Shown here one piece after another: positions 1 to 8,407 of a DNA stretch of 64,000 nucleotides (its first letter is position 1; each line of letters starts with the position of its first letter). The stretch is from NCBI RefSeq assembly GCF_014640535.1, contig NZ_BMHD01000002.1, positions 62,001-126,000 on the forward strand, read 5' to 3'. The notes below the pieces were generated by a model, which was given only the letters and a program-made list of their open reading frames with translations, was not told the DNA's origin and ran no database searches. This stretch comes from Cnuibacter physcomitrellae (lineage in GTDB: Bacteria > Actinomycetota > Actinomycetes > Actinomycetales > Microbacteriaceae). Position numbers and translations under genes: made by a program.

Positions 1-38
1 AAGGGGCCGGAGGGGTCTGGCGGGTGCCGCGGGAGGAC

Positions 39-58
39 GGTGCGCTCGAAGGCGCACC
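39..58 (-). terminator. Hairpin downstream of cydC
   Basis: Inverted repeat GGTGCGC / GCGCACC (7 bp) around a 6-nt loop, lying 13 nt beyond the cydC stop. No T-tract follows, as is common for high-GC actinobacterial terminators. Probably ends the cydABDC transcript. Confidence 0.5.
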
Positions 59-70
59 AGCTCAAGAGTA

Positions 71-1714
71 CTAAAGCCGGAGGGCCCGGTCGACGAGAGC
101 GGGGTCGACGGGGGCGTGGGAGATGAGCACCACGGCCCGTCCGGATGCGCGGGCGGCTCCGACCAGGTCGGCCACCAGGGCGTCGGCGCGATCCGCGTCG
201 ACCCCGGCCGTGGGTTCGTCGAGCACGAGGACGGGCCTGTCGGCGAGCATCGCTCGGGCGAGCGCGATCCGCTGCGCCTGCCCTCCGGAGACGAGCGATC
301 CCCTCTCCCCGACCCGGGCGTCGAGACCGCCGCGCTCGGCCGTCCACTCCCCCAGGCCCACCCGGTCGAGCACGGCCAAGAGGTCGGCGTCGTCGCTGTC
401 CTCGCGGGCGAACAGGAGGTTCTGCCGCAGGTCGTCGTCGAACAGGTGCGGCGTCTGCTCGCACAGCCCCACCAGGCGGCGCACGTCGTCCGGAGCGAGG
501 TCGCGCACGTCGACGCCGTCGATCTCGTAGCGTCCGCCGTGCTCGAGGAAGCGGACCAGGACGTGCGCCAGCGTCGTCTTGCCGGCTCCGCTCGAGCCGG
601 TGACGAGCACGCACTCCCCCGCGGAGACGTCGAGGTCGATGCCGGAGACGGCGGGCTCCGACGCGCCCGGCCAGCGCGCGGACACCCCGCGCAGACGGAT
701 GCTGCGGCCCTCCGGCAGGGTCGTGACAGCGCTCGACGGCTCCTGCCGAGGGATCTCCGCGGGGATCTCGTCGGGCACCACCTGCGCGATGCGCTGCGCC
801 GACGCCGAGACCCGCCGCCAGGATCCGAGCGCGAGCGGGATCATGCCGAACACCTCGAACACGGCGAGCGGGACGAGCACCACCACGGCGAGCGCCGGCC
901 CGTCGAACCCGCCCGTGCCGAGCGCCGGGACGCCCACCAGGACGGCGGAGAGCGTCGCCGCCCCGGCGAGCAGGGTGGTGAGGGCGGAGGCGATGCTCGC
1001 GCCCGCGACACGGCGCCGGACGGCCGAGGTGAGCGCGCGGTCCGCCTCGTCCAGGCGGCGTTCGGCGGCCGGAGCCGCCCCGTAGGCGATGAGGGTGTCG
1101 AGCGAGCGGAGGTACTGCGTGAGGCGGGCCAGGTGCTCGCCGCGGAGGGCCGCCACACCCCGCTGCACCCCGCGCGCGACGGCGGAGTCGACCGCGGTGC
1201 CGACGACCGCGGCCACCAGGAGGCAGGCGAGGAGGGTCATGCCCGCGGCGGGGAGCAGCAGCCAGACGAGGACGACGCTCGCAATCGCCGTCAGGCTGGA
1301 GACGAGGAGCGGCTGCACCACCCGCAGCGGGAGGTCCTGCTGGTCGTCGACGTCGGACACCAGCCGCGAGAGCAGGTCGCCGCGCCGCGTCGTCCCGAGG
1401 CCGTCGGGCGAGCGCGGGACGAGGCGCTCGTAGAGGCCCACCCGCAGCTCGGGCATGGCTCGGAAGGCGGCGTCATGGCTCGCGAGCCGCTCCGTGTAGC
1501 GGAAGAAGGCCCGCCCGAGCGCGAAGGCCCTGACCCCTACCATGGCGGCGGAGAGGTACAGGATCGGCGGCTGCTCCGCAGCACGCGTGATGAGGTAGGC
1601 CGAGGTGGCCAGGAGGGCGACGGCGCAGAGGGCGCTCAGGAGTCCGAGGAGGATGCCGGGCGCGGCGCGCCAGCCCCGGGGCTTGGCGAGTCGGAGGACG
1701 TCGGATCGCTGCAC
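71..1714 (-). CDS. cydC: Thiol reductant ABC exporter subunit CydC
   Basis: 547 aa half-size ABC exporter: a membrane domain (about residues 20-300) followed by a nucleotide-binding domain. Walker A GSSGAGKT is near residue 373, the signature LVSGGQ near 474 and Walker B VLVLDEPT near 495. With CydD it forms the heterodimer that exports or moves low-molecular-weight thiols and is needed to assemble haem into cytochrome bd. The GTG start directly abuts the cydD stop with no gap, so the two are translationally coupled. It is last in a cydA-cydB-cydD-cydC operon, the usual order in Gram-positives. CydC and CydD are similar; the order and the exporter context decide the naming. Confidence 0.93.
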   Translation of the reverse strand: MQRSDVLRLAKPRGWRAAPGILLGLLSALCAVALLATSAYLITRAAEQPPILYLSAAMVGVRAFALGRAFFRYTERLASHDAAFRAMPELRVGLYERLVPRSPDGLGTTRRGDLLSRLVSDVDDQQDLPLRVVQPLLVSSLTAIASVVLVWLLLPAAGMTLLACLLVAAVVGTAVDSAVARGVQRGVAALRGEHLARLTQYLRSLDTLIAYGAAPAAERRLDEADRALTSAVRRRVAGASIASALTTLLAGAATLSAVLVGVPALGTGGFDGPALAVVVLVPLAVFEVFGMIPLALGSWRRVSASAQRIAQVVPDEIPAEIPRQEPSSAVTTLPEGRSIRLRGVSARWPGASEPAVSGIDLDVSAGECVLVTGSSGAGKTTLAHVLVRFLEHGGRYEIDGVDVRDLAPDDVRRLVGLCEQTPHLFDDDLRQNLLFAREDSDDADLLAVLDRVGLGEWTAERGGLDARVGERGSLVSGGQAQRIALARAMLADRPVLVLDEPTAGVDADRADALVADLVGAARASGRAVVLISHAPVDPALVDRALRL

Positions 1715-3418
1715 TCAGACCACCTCCACGCTCTCGTCGGCGACCACGGCGACCGGGTTCCCGTCACCGGCCGGCGCCGGGCGGGCGGGCTCCGCGAGGA
1801 CCGGGACGACGGAGTCGGCGGAGTCGAGCAGGGCGGCCCGGTGGCTGACGACGACCACTGCACGGCCCTCGTCGGCCAGAGCGCGCGCGAGTCGCACCAC
1901 CGCGCTCTCCGCGACGGCGTCGAGAGCGGAGGTGGGCTCGTCGAGGGCGACCACGGCGCAGTCGAGACGTCGTGCGCGGTACGCGGCTCGCGCCACCGCC
2001 ACACGCTGGGACTGGCCCCCTGAGAGCCCCCGGCCCTCGGCGTCCGCCGACCTGGTCAGCTCGAGCTCGGGGGCGCCCGCCTCATCGAGGCAGCGACGGG
2101 CCAGCGCGGCATCCGGCTCCTCGTCCCCCAGAGCCACGTTCGCCAGCAGGTCGCCTTCCACCAGGTCGGCTCGCTGGCCGGCCCAGCTGATCCACGCACG
2201 GGGCGCCGGGTCGTCGGACGCGTCGCGACCGGCGACGACGATGCGCCCCTCGTGCGGCGCGAACCCGACGAGCGCCGCCAGGAGCGAGGACTTGCCGCTC
2301 CCGCTCGGGCCCGCGATCGCGGTCACCTCTCCCGCGGGCAGCACCGCGTCGACGGTTCCGAGCGCGGCTCCCTCCCGGACCACGCGAACCCCCTCGAGGA
2401 CGACCGACGACCCGCGCGGAGCCGGCGAGCCGGCGGCGACGGAGGGTTCCGCCGCGTCGTGGGCCACCGGAGCCTCCAGGATCGCGAACACGTCGTCGGC
2501 CGCGGCGACCCCGTCGGCCGCCGCGTGGAACTGCGTGCCGACGCTCCGCAGGGGGAGGAAGACCTCGGGGGCGAGGAGCAGGACGAACAGCCCCACCCCC
2601 AGCCCGAGGTCGCCGTCGATGAGCCGGACCCCGATCGAGACCGCGACCAGGGCGACCGACAGGCTCGCCGCGAGCTCGAGCGCGAACCCGGAGAGGAACG
2701 ACACCCGCAGCACCTTTATCGTCTGCACGCGGTACTCGTCGCTGACCGAGCGGATGCGCTGCGCCTGGCGATGCTGCCGTCCGTAGAGGATGAGGGTGGA
2801 GAGACCGCCGACCACGTCGAGGAACGCGCTCGAGAGCCTCGTCAGCCGCTCCCACTGCCTGGCCTGCATCGACTGGGTCGCCCATCCGATGAGGACCATG
2901 AAGACCGGGATGATCGGCAGGGTGAGGGTCACGATCAGGCCGCTCAGCCAGTCCTGCCACCACACGATCGCGAGGAGCAGCGGTGTCGCGACGGCCGTGA
3001 GGATGAGCTGGGGGAGGTACTTCGAGAAGTACCCGTCGAGGGCGTCGAGCCCGGGCCCGACGGTCGTCGCCACCGAGGCGCTGCTGCGCCGGGCGAGCCA
3101 GGCTGGGCCGAGGGCGGTGATCCTGGCCACGACGGCGCGGCGCAGCTGGCTCTTGACCCGCGCCGCCGCCTGGGCCGCGTTGGCGTCGGCCCACCAGGTG
3201 GCGAGGAACCGCACCGCGATGGCGGCCGCGAGGCCCGCTATCAGCGGGGCGAGCTCGGCGAGGGAGGCGCCGCCGATCGCCCGGACGACGAGGGCGCTGG
3301 CCGACCAGGCGAAGGCGGCGATCGCGACCGTCTGCACGAGTCCGGCGAGTCCGCCGAGGGCGAAGAACGTCCTCGCTGCCGCCGCGTACCGCAGCAGCCG
3401 GGGATCGACGGGGCGCAT
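1715..3418 (-). CDS. cydD: Thiol reductant ABC exporter subunit CydD
   Basis: 567 aa ABC half-exporter, partner of CydC in the inner membrane. Six predicted membrane segments occupy residues 20-300. Walker A GPSGSGKS is near residue 370, followed by the LSGGQSQRVAVARA signature and Walker B VVALDEPT. I chose the ATG at 3418 (protein begins MRPVDPRLL, as family members do), four bases after the cydB stop. An in-frame ATG at 3436 would add six residues and overlap cydB by 14 nt; this is possible but has no better ribosome site. Confidence 0.92.
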   Translation of the reverse strand: MRPVDPRLLRYAAAARTFFALGGLAGLVQTVAIAAFAWSASALVVRAIGGASLAELAPLIAGLAAAIAVRFLATWWADANAAQAAARVKSQLRRAVVARITALGPAWLARRSSASVATTVGPGLDALDGYFSKYLPQLILTAVATPLLLAIVWWQDWLSGLIVTLTLPIIPVFMVLIGWATQSMQARQWERLTRLSSAFLDVVGGLSTLILYGRQHRQAQRIRSVSDEYRVQTIKVLRVSFLSGFALELAASLSVALVAVSIGVRLIDGDLGLGVGLFVLLLAPEVFLPLRSVGTQFHAAADGVAAADDVFAILEAPVAHDAAEPSVAAGSPAPRGSSVVLEGVRVVREGAALGTVDAVLPAGEVTAIAGPSGSGKSSLLAALVGFAPHEGRIVVAGRDASDDPAPRAWISWAGQRADLVEGDLLANVALGDEEPDAALARRCLDEAGAPELELTRSADAEGRGLSGGQSQRVAVARAAYRARRLDCAVVALDEPTSALDAVAESAVVRLARALADEGRAVVVVSHRAALLDSADSVVPVLAEPARPAPAGDGNPVAVVADESVEVV

Positions 3419-3422
3419 CGCT

Positions 3423-4463
3423 CTAGTGTGCGCCATCCGGCTGGGCCCCCGCCACGCCGGTGGACTGGGGCTCGCCGATGTGGGCCCGCGTGACCCGCTT
3501 CCGGAAGATCCAGTAGGTCCACGCCTGGTACCCCAGGATCAGCGGCAGGAACACCAGGGCGACCCAGCTCATGATCGAGAGCGTGTACCCGGACGACGAC
3601 GCGTTCGCGATGGTGAGCGTGTTCGCGGGGTCGTTCGAGGCGGGCATCACGTTCGGGAACAGCGACAGGAACAGGCTGAGCACGGCGAAGGCGATGGTCG
3701 CCGCCATGAGGGCGAAGGCCCACCCCTCCTTGCCCGCCGCGTTCGACAGCACGGCGAGCACCAGGGCGACCGCCGCGGCGCCCGCGAGCGCGATCCCGGC
3801 CGGGGTCCCGTGGGCGGCCGAGGTCCAGACCAGGAACGCGGCCGCGACGACGATCGTCACGATCCCCGCCCGGGTGGCCAGCCGACGGGCGCGTCCGCGG
3901 ATCTCGCCGTCGGTCTTCAGCGCGACGAACACCACGCCGTGGGTGAAGAACAGCAGCAGCGTCGTGAGTCCGCCCAGCAGGCCGTAGGGGTTGAGGAGCG
4001 TGAGCAGCGAACCGGTGAAGTCGTGGTTCGCATCGAGCGGCACGCCCTGCACGATGTTGGCGAACGCGACGCCCCAGAGGAACGCCGGCACGGCGGAGCC
4101 GACCGTGATCATGAGGTCGAACCGGCGCTTCCAGCTCGCCTCCGGTCGCTGGTGGCGGTACTCGAACGAGACGCCGCGGGCGATCAGTGCGAGCAGGATG
4201 AGGAGCAGCGGCAGGTAGAAGCCCGAGAACAGCGTCGCGTACCACTCGGGGAACGCGGCGAACATCGCCGCGCCTGCCACGATGACCCAGGTCTCGTTGA
4301 GGTCCCAGACCGGGCCGATGGTGTTGATGAGCACACGACGGTCGGTGTCGTCCCTTCCGAGGAAGGGCAGCGACATCCCGACGCCGAAGTCGAAGCCGTC
4401 GAGCACGAAGTAGCCGACGAAGAAGAACCCGACGATGAAGAACCAGAGGGTGGGGAGGTCCAT
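3423..4463 (-). CDS. cydB: Cytochrome bd ubiquinol/menaquinol oxidase subunit II
   Basis: 346 aa integral membrane protein opening with MDLPTLWFF and then the GYFVLDGFDFGVG segment that is diagnostic for CydB. About eight hydrophobic helices are visible. Together with CydA it makes the high-affinity terminal oxidase that reduces O2 to water at low oxygen tension without pumping protons. It starts 9 nt after cydA and is followed almost at once by cydD, so one transcript supplies oxidase and assembly factor. Confidence 0.96.
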   Translation of the reverse strand: MDLPTLWFFIVGFFFVGYFVLDGFDFGVGMSLPFLGRDDTDRRVLINTIGPVWDLNETWVIVAGAAMFAAFPEWYATLFSGFYLPLLLILLALIARGVSFEYRHQRPEASWKRRFDLMITVGSAVPAFLWGVAFANIVQGVPLDANHDFTGSLLTLLNPYGLLGGLTTLLLFFTHGVVFVALKTDGEIRGRARRLATRAGIVTIVVAAAFLVWTSAAHGTPAGIALAGAAAVALVLAVLSNAAGKEGWAFALMAATIAFAVLSLFLSLFPNVMPASNDPANTLTIANASSSGYTLSIMSWVALVFLPLILGYQAWTYWIFRKRVTRAHIGEPQSTGVAGAQPDGAH

Positions 4464-4472
4464 GATCAGCTC

Positions 4473-5885
4473 CTAGTAGACCGTCGCGTGGTGCTGGACC
4501 TCGCCCGTGGCCTCGTCCTTCTCAGGCGGCTCGGGCGGGCCCTTGCGGATGGCGCGGATGATGAGTCGGAACTCCACCACCGCGAGCGACCCGTAGACGA
4601 GCGTGAAGGCGATCAGCGAGATGAGCACGTCGAGCCCCGTCACGCCGGGCGAGACGGCGTCCTCGGTCTTCAGCAGGCTGAACACGATCCACGGCTGCCG
4701 ACCCATCTCGGTGAAGACCCAGCCGACGATCATCGCCAGGAGCGACAGCGGGAACGACCAGACGGCGACGCGCCACACCCAGCGCTGCTTGGGCATCCGG
4801 CCCTTGCGGGTGAGCCAGAGTCCGACGACGGCGACGAGCACGTGCGCCATGCCGAGACCGATCATCCAGCGGAACGCCCAGTACGTGACCCAGATGATGG
4901 GGGTGTAGTCGCCGGGACCGTAGAGCTGCGTGTACTGCGCCTGGAGATCGTTGATGCCCTCGACCGTGCCGTCGAAGGTGTGGGTCGACAGGAAGCTCAG
5001 CAGGTACGGCACGCGGATCGAGAACAGCTCGTGCACCCCGTCCGGCGTGCCCAGCGTGAAGATCGAGAACGACGCATCCGCCCCCGTCGACGTCGTGTAG
5101 AGCGCCTCGGCGGCCGCCATCTTCATCGGCTGCGTCTCGACCATGGCGAGGCCGAGCTGGTCTCCGCTCAGCACGGTGAGCGCTCCCGCGATCACCATCA
5201 TCCACAGTCCGAACTTCAGCGCCGGGCGCATCGACTCCAGGTGCTGGTTGCGGGCCAGATGCCACGCCGCCGCGGCGATGATGAGGCCCGCCGAGACCAT
5301 GAACGCGGCGAAGATCGTGTGCGGGAAGGCCGCGAGCGCCACCTTGTTCGTCAGCACGGCCCCGATGTCGGACAGCTCGGCCCGGCCGCGCTCGGCATCG
5401 ATCGTGTAGCCGACCGGGTTCTGCATGAAGGCGTTCGCCGCGATGATGAAGTAGGCCGAGAGGATCGAGCCGATCGCCGTCGCCCAGATGGTCAGCAGGT
5501 GGAGCTTCTGCGGCAGCCGGTTCCAGCCGAAGATCCAGAGTCCGATGAACGTGGCCTCGAGGAAGAAGGCGAGGAGACCCTCGAGCGCCAGCGGGGCGCC
5601 GAACACGTCGCCGACGAACCTGGAGTAGTCGCTCCAGTTCATGCCGAACTGGAACTCCTGCACGATGCCCGTCACCACGCCCATGGCGAAGTTGATGAGG
5701 AACAAGGACCCGAAGAAGCGGGTGAGCTGCAGGTAGTGCGCCTTCGCGGTGCGGACCCAGGCCGTCTGGAAGATCGCGACCGTGGTGGCCAGGCCGATCG
5801 TCAGCGGCACGAAGAGGAAGTGGTAGATGGTCGTCAGACCGAACTGCCACCGGGAGAGGAGCAGCGGGTCCAGCAGGTCGTTCAC
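4473..5885 (-). CDS. cydA: Cytochrome bd ubiquinol/menaquinol oxidase subunit I
   Basis: 470 aa haem- and quinol-binding subunit. It opens with LLSRWQFGLTTIYHFLFVPL, where the His matches the b595 ligand region. HTIFAAFMVS carries the second conserved His, and the Q-loop region is short, as in Gram-positive members. The GTG start at 5885 has a GGAGG ribosome site 8 nt upstream. It heads cydABDC. A candidate -10 (TAGAGT, complement of 5910-5915) and a perfect palindrome at 5921-5932 lie upstream, suggesting repressor control of the operon. Confidence 0.96.
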   Translation of the reverse strand: MNDLLDPLLLSRWQFGLTTIYHFLFVPLTIGLATTVAIFQTAWVRTAKAHYLQLTRFFGSLFLINFAMGVVTGIVQEFQFGMNWSDYSRFVGDVFGAPLALEGLLAFFLEATFIGLWIFGWNRLPQKLHLLTIWATAIGSILSAYFIIAANAFMQNPVGYTIDAERGRAELSDIGAVLTNKVALAAFPHTIFAAFMVSAGLIIAAAAWHLARNQHLESMRPALKFGLWMMVIAGALTVLSGDQLGLAMVETQPMKMAAAEALYTTSTGADASFSIFTLGTPDGVHELFSIRVPYLLSFLSTHTFDGTVEGINDLQAQYTQLYGPGDYTPIIWVTYWAFRWMIGLGMAHVLVAVVGLWLTRKGRMPKQRWVWRVAVWSFPLSLLAMIVGWVFTEMGRQPWIVFSLLKTEDAVSPGVTGLDVLISLIAFTLVYGSLAVVEFRLIIRAIRKGPPEPPEKDEATGEVQHHATVY

Positions 5886-5896
5886 GGGTGGGACCT

Positions 5897-5943
5897 CCGA
5901 TTCGGATCCACTCTACCCGCCTTGTATACAAGCTCCGAATCGG
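5897..5943. promoter_or_regulatory. Operator candidate between cydA and dedA
   Basis: Perfect 12-bp palindrome CTTGTATACAAG at 5921-5932, nested inside an outer inverted repeat, CCGATTCGGA (5897-5906) and TCCGAATCGG (5934-5943). The palindrome sits just upstream of the cydA -10 box, where a repressor could block RNA polymerase. Its GTATAC core resembles GntR-family (FadR/HutC-type) operators. That assignment is inference; no regulator gene of that type is next to it. Confidence 0.5.
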
Positions 5944-5969
5944 TTCAGCGTTTCCTCTGCTGTGCACTG

Positions 5970-5975
5970 TACGGT
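5970..5975 (+). promoter_or_regulatory. -10 box TACGGT for leaderless dedA leader ORF
   Basis: TACGGT followed by exactly six bases and then the ATG at 5982, so the predicted transcription start coincides with that ATG. No convincing -35 box. Confidence 0.45.
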
Positions 5976-5981
5976 GGGCGA

Positions 5982-6005
5982 ATGCCCTGTGGAATACAGC
6001 CATGA
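5982..6005 (+). CDS. Putative 7-residue leader peptide MPCGIQP
   Basis: ATG-CCC-TGT-GGA-ATA-CAG-CCA-TGA. It begins six bases after a TACGGT -10 box and its TGA overlaps the dedA ATG as ATGA. The layout predicts a leaderless micro-ORF whose translation delivers ribosomes to dedA by termination-reinitiation. dedA has no good Shine-Dalgarno sequence of its own, which supports the idea. Too short for homology evidence; expression is inferred only. Confidence 0.4.
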   Translation: MPCGIQP

Positions 6006-6730
6006 ACGAGCTGCTGAGCACACTGCTCGATTTCATCTCGAGCATAGATCCCCTGTTCAGAGTGCTTTTCGCCGGAATCGCGATCGCCCTCGAGACCAGC
6101 ATCCTGATCGGCCTGATCGTCCCGGGTGACACGGTGGTCCTGGTGGCGAGCACGGCGGTCTCGAACCCACTTGAATACACGTCGATGGTCGTCGTCGTCA
6201 TCATCGGCGCTCTCTGCGGCGAGTCGTTCGGCTTCTTCCTCGGCCGCTGGGTGGGGCCCCGCATCCGGGCGAGCCGGGTGGGCAGGCGCATCGGCGAGAA
6301 GAACTGGGCGCGCGCCGAGACCTACCTCGCGCGGCGAGGCGGACTGGCCATCTTCCTCTCGCGGTTCATCCCCGTGCTGCACTCCCTCATCCCGCTCACG
6401 GTCGGCATGAGCGGGATGCGCTACCGCCGTTTCATGGCGTGGACCGTCCCGGCCTGCGTCCTCTGGGCGCTCGCCTATGTCAGCGTGGGCACGTTCGCCG
6501 CGGGCGGCTACCGGGAGCTCTCCAGCGAGCTGCACTGGGCCGGGTACGCCTTCGTGGGCGTGATCGTGCTCTTCGCGGTGCTGGTCGTGGTGGTCAAGAA
6601 GCTGATCCAGCGCGCCGAGCGGCGCCACATGACCGCGGCGCAGGACGACGCCCCGCCGTCCGCCGCCCAGGATGGGGCGGCGGGACGACGGGGCGTCGAG
6701 GGTTCCGGGAGCGGTCCCGCGGCTACTTGA
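6002..6730 (+). CDS. DedA family membrane protein
   Basis: 242 aa inner-membrane protein of the DedA/SNARE-associated (VTT) family, linked in other bacteria to undecaprenyl-phosphate or phosphatidylethanolamine flipping and membrane homeostasis. Family hallmarks are the re-entrant ETSILIGLIVPGDTVVLVAS segment, the FFLGRWVGPRI stretch, and LSRFIPVLHSLIPLTVGMSGM with its conserved FxPxxR-like region. The ATG at 6002 starts MNELLSTLL and overlaps the stop of a 7-codon leader ORF. Upstream in-frame starts would add non-conserved sequence. Its last 8 nt overlap the end of the convergent osmolyte-binding protein gene. The C-terminal tail is Ala/Asp-rich and low complexity. Confidence 0.9.
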   Translation: MNELLSTLLDFISSIDPLFRVLFAGIAIALETSILIGLIVPGDTVVLVASTAVSNPLEYTSMVVVVIIGALCGESFGFFLGRWVGPRIRASRVGRRIGEKNWARAETYLARRGGLAIFLSRFIPVLHSLIPLTVGMSGMRYRRFMAWTVPACVLWALAYVSVGTFAAGGYRELSSELHWAGYAFVGVIVLFAVLVVVVKKLIQRAERRHMTAAQDDAPPSAAQDGAAGRRGVEGSGSGPAAT

Positions 6731-7673
6731 GCCCCTTCTCGGTCAGCCAGTCGGACGCGATCTTGTCGGTCGACTCCTGGTCGTTCACGCTCTTGGAGTT
6801 GAGCGCGATGAGGTCGTCGACGGTGAGCGCGGCGCTGACCTTGTTGATGACCTCCTTGACCTGGTCGGTCACGGCGGCCGAGTTGATGATCGGCACCACG
6901 TTCTGGGCCAGGATGAGACCCTTCGGGTCCTTCAGCGTCACCAGGTCGTTCGTGGCGATGTTCGGGTCGGCGCTGTAGATGTCGGCCAGCTGGACCTGGC
7001 CGTCCTTCAGGGCCTTGACCGTGAGCGGGCCGCCCGAGTCCTCGATCGGGGTGACGGTCACCGTGACGCCGTAGGCGCTCTTGAGCCCGTCGGGGCCGTA
7101 GGGACGGGTCTGGAACTCGGAGTTCGCCCCCACCGTCAGCGGCGTGGTGACCTTCGAGAGGTCCTCGAGGCTCGTGACGCCGTTCTGCTCCGACCACTCC
7201 TTCGTCACGTTGTAGGAGTCCTGGTCGGTCGCCTCGGCGTAGTCGAGGGCCTCCAGGCCCTGCGGCAGGGCGCCCTGGAGAGCCGTGTAGACGTCCTCCG
7301 GGGAGGTGGCCGTGGCGCTGGAGTCGAAGTACTGCAGCAGGTTGCCGGTGTACTCCGGGAACAGGGTGACGCTGCCGTCCTCGAGGGACGGGATGTACGC
7401 CTCGCGCTGGCCGATGTTGAACTGGCGCTGCACGGAGACGCCCTGGGCCTCGAGGGCCTGGGCGTAGATCTCGGCGATGATCTCGTTCGAGTAGTAGGCC
7501 TGCGAGCCGATCACGATCGTGTCGGAGCCCGAGGTCGACGCGCCGGATGTCGACCCTGCGTCGAGCGGACTGCTGCTCGACGAACACCCTGCCAGCGCCA
7601 CTGCTGCGCTGACCGCGACCGCGCCGATGACGGCGAGCCGGCCCTTCTTCCTTGCTGTGAACATGTGATTCAT
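6723..7673 (-). CDS. Glycine betaine/choline-type ABC transporter substrate-binding lipoprotein
   Basis: 316 aa OsmX/ProX/OpuCC-family binding protein. The N-terminus has a basic stretch, a hydrophobic helix and the lipobox LAGC, followed by a Ser/Thr-rich linker, so it is a lipid-anchored receptor. The mature domain begins DTIVIGSQAYYSNEIIAEIY, with EYTGNLLQYF typical of quaternary-ammonium binders. It overlaps the upstream permease by 4 nt (ATGA), which fixes the start at 7673; a second ATG lies 9 nt downstream. It is last of four genes, ATPase-permease-permease-receptor. Likely substrates are betaine, carnitine, choline or ectoine-like osmolytes. Confidence 0.9.
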   Translation of the reverse strand: MNHMFTARKKGRLAVIGAVAVSAAVALAGCSSSSSPLDAGSTSGASTSGSDTIVIGSQAYYSNEIIAEIYAQALEAQGVSVQRQFNIGQREAYIPSLEDGSVTLFPEYTGNLLQYFDSSATATSPEDVYTALQGALPQGLEALDYAEATDQDSYNVTKEWSEQNGVTSLEDLSKVTTPLTVGANSEFQTRPYGPDGLKSAYGVTVTVTPIEDSGGPLTVKALKDGQVQLADIYSADPNIATNDLVTLKDPKGLILAQNVVPIINSAAVTDQVKEVINKVSAALTVDDLIALNSKSVNDQESTDKIASDWLTEKGLK

Positions 7674-8407
7674 TTCCCTTCCTGGATGGGGGTTCCCATC
7701 ACCGGGCGAAGCCGGGTCGGCCTCTCCCGGACATTCTCCGCGGTACCGGCGACAACGCCTCGGGGCACCACGAGCCTCTGCACCAGCGAGAGCAGCAGCT
7801 CGAGCACGATCGCCAGCAGCGTCACGAGGATCGAGGCGCCGAGCATGATCGTGTAGTTGCGGGTGGAGTAGCCGAGGTAGATGAAGGAGCCGAGCGCCCC
7901 TCCTGTCACGTACGCCGCCAGCGTCGCCGTGGCGACCACCTGCAGCACGCCCGAGCGGATGCCGCCGATGAGGAGCGGCAGCCCGAGCGGCAGCTCGACC
8001 CTGGTGATGATCTGCCACTCGGTCATGCCCATCGCGCGCGCCGCATCCACCGTCTTGCGGTCGACGGCCTCGATGCCGGCGTAGGTGCCCGCCAGCACCG
8101 GCGGGATGGCGAGGATGACGAACGTGATGAGCGGCGCCCGGAACCCGATCCCGAGCCCGAGGGCGATGAGGATGAGCAGGCCCAGGCTCGGCAGGGCCCG
8201 CAGGCCGCCGGACAGGGCGACCGCGACGTCCCGGCCCTTGCCGGTGTGACCGATGAGGATGCCGAGCGGGAGCGCGATGACCAGCGCGATCAGCACGGCG
8301 CCGAACGTGTAGGCGAGCTGCTCGATCAGCCGCGCGCCGATGCCCTGCGGGCCCTGCCAGTTCGCCGGGTCGAGGAGCCACCCGATCGCGTCGCCGAAGA
8401 GGCTCAT
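7670..8407 (-). CDS. Osmolyte ABC transporter permease (OpuC/OsmW type)
   Basis: 245 aa ABC permease with about five to six membrane helices. The EAA loop region is seen as DAARAMGMTEWQIITRVELPL, matching the BPD_transp_1 family used by glycine betaine importers. The ATG at 8407 overlaps the preceding permease stop (ATGA), and its own stop overlaps the receptor start in the same way. With the second permease it forms the heterodimeric channel. Confidence 0.9.
   Translation of the reverse strand: MSLFGDAIGWLLDPANWQGPQGIGARLIEQLAYTFGAVLIALVIALPLGILIGHTGKGRDVAVALSGGLRALPSLGLLILIALGLGIGFRAPLITFVILAIPPVLAGTYAGIEAVDRKTVDAARAMGMTEWQIITRVELPLGLPLLIGGIRSGVLQVVATATLAAYVTGGALGSFIYLGYSTRNYTIMLGASILVTLLAIVLELLLSLVQRLVVPRGVVAGTAENVRERPTRLRPVMGTPIQEGK

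Noticed and set aside
2790-6005. Very long open frame (over 1000 codons) antisense to cydD-cydB-cydA
   Set aside because: Arg/Asp/Glu/His-rich composition with no motifs; an artefact of high GC opposite real genes. Similar long frames at 33015-37055 and 38652-42230 were rejected for the same reason; only the 3' part of the former, from 36258, is a real gene.
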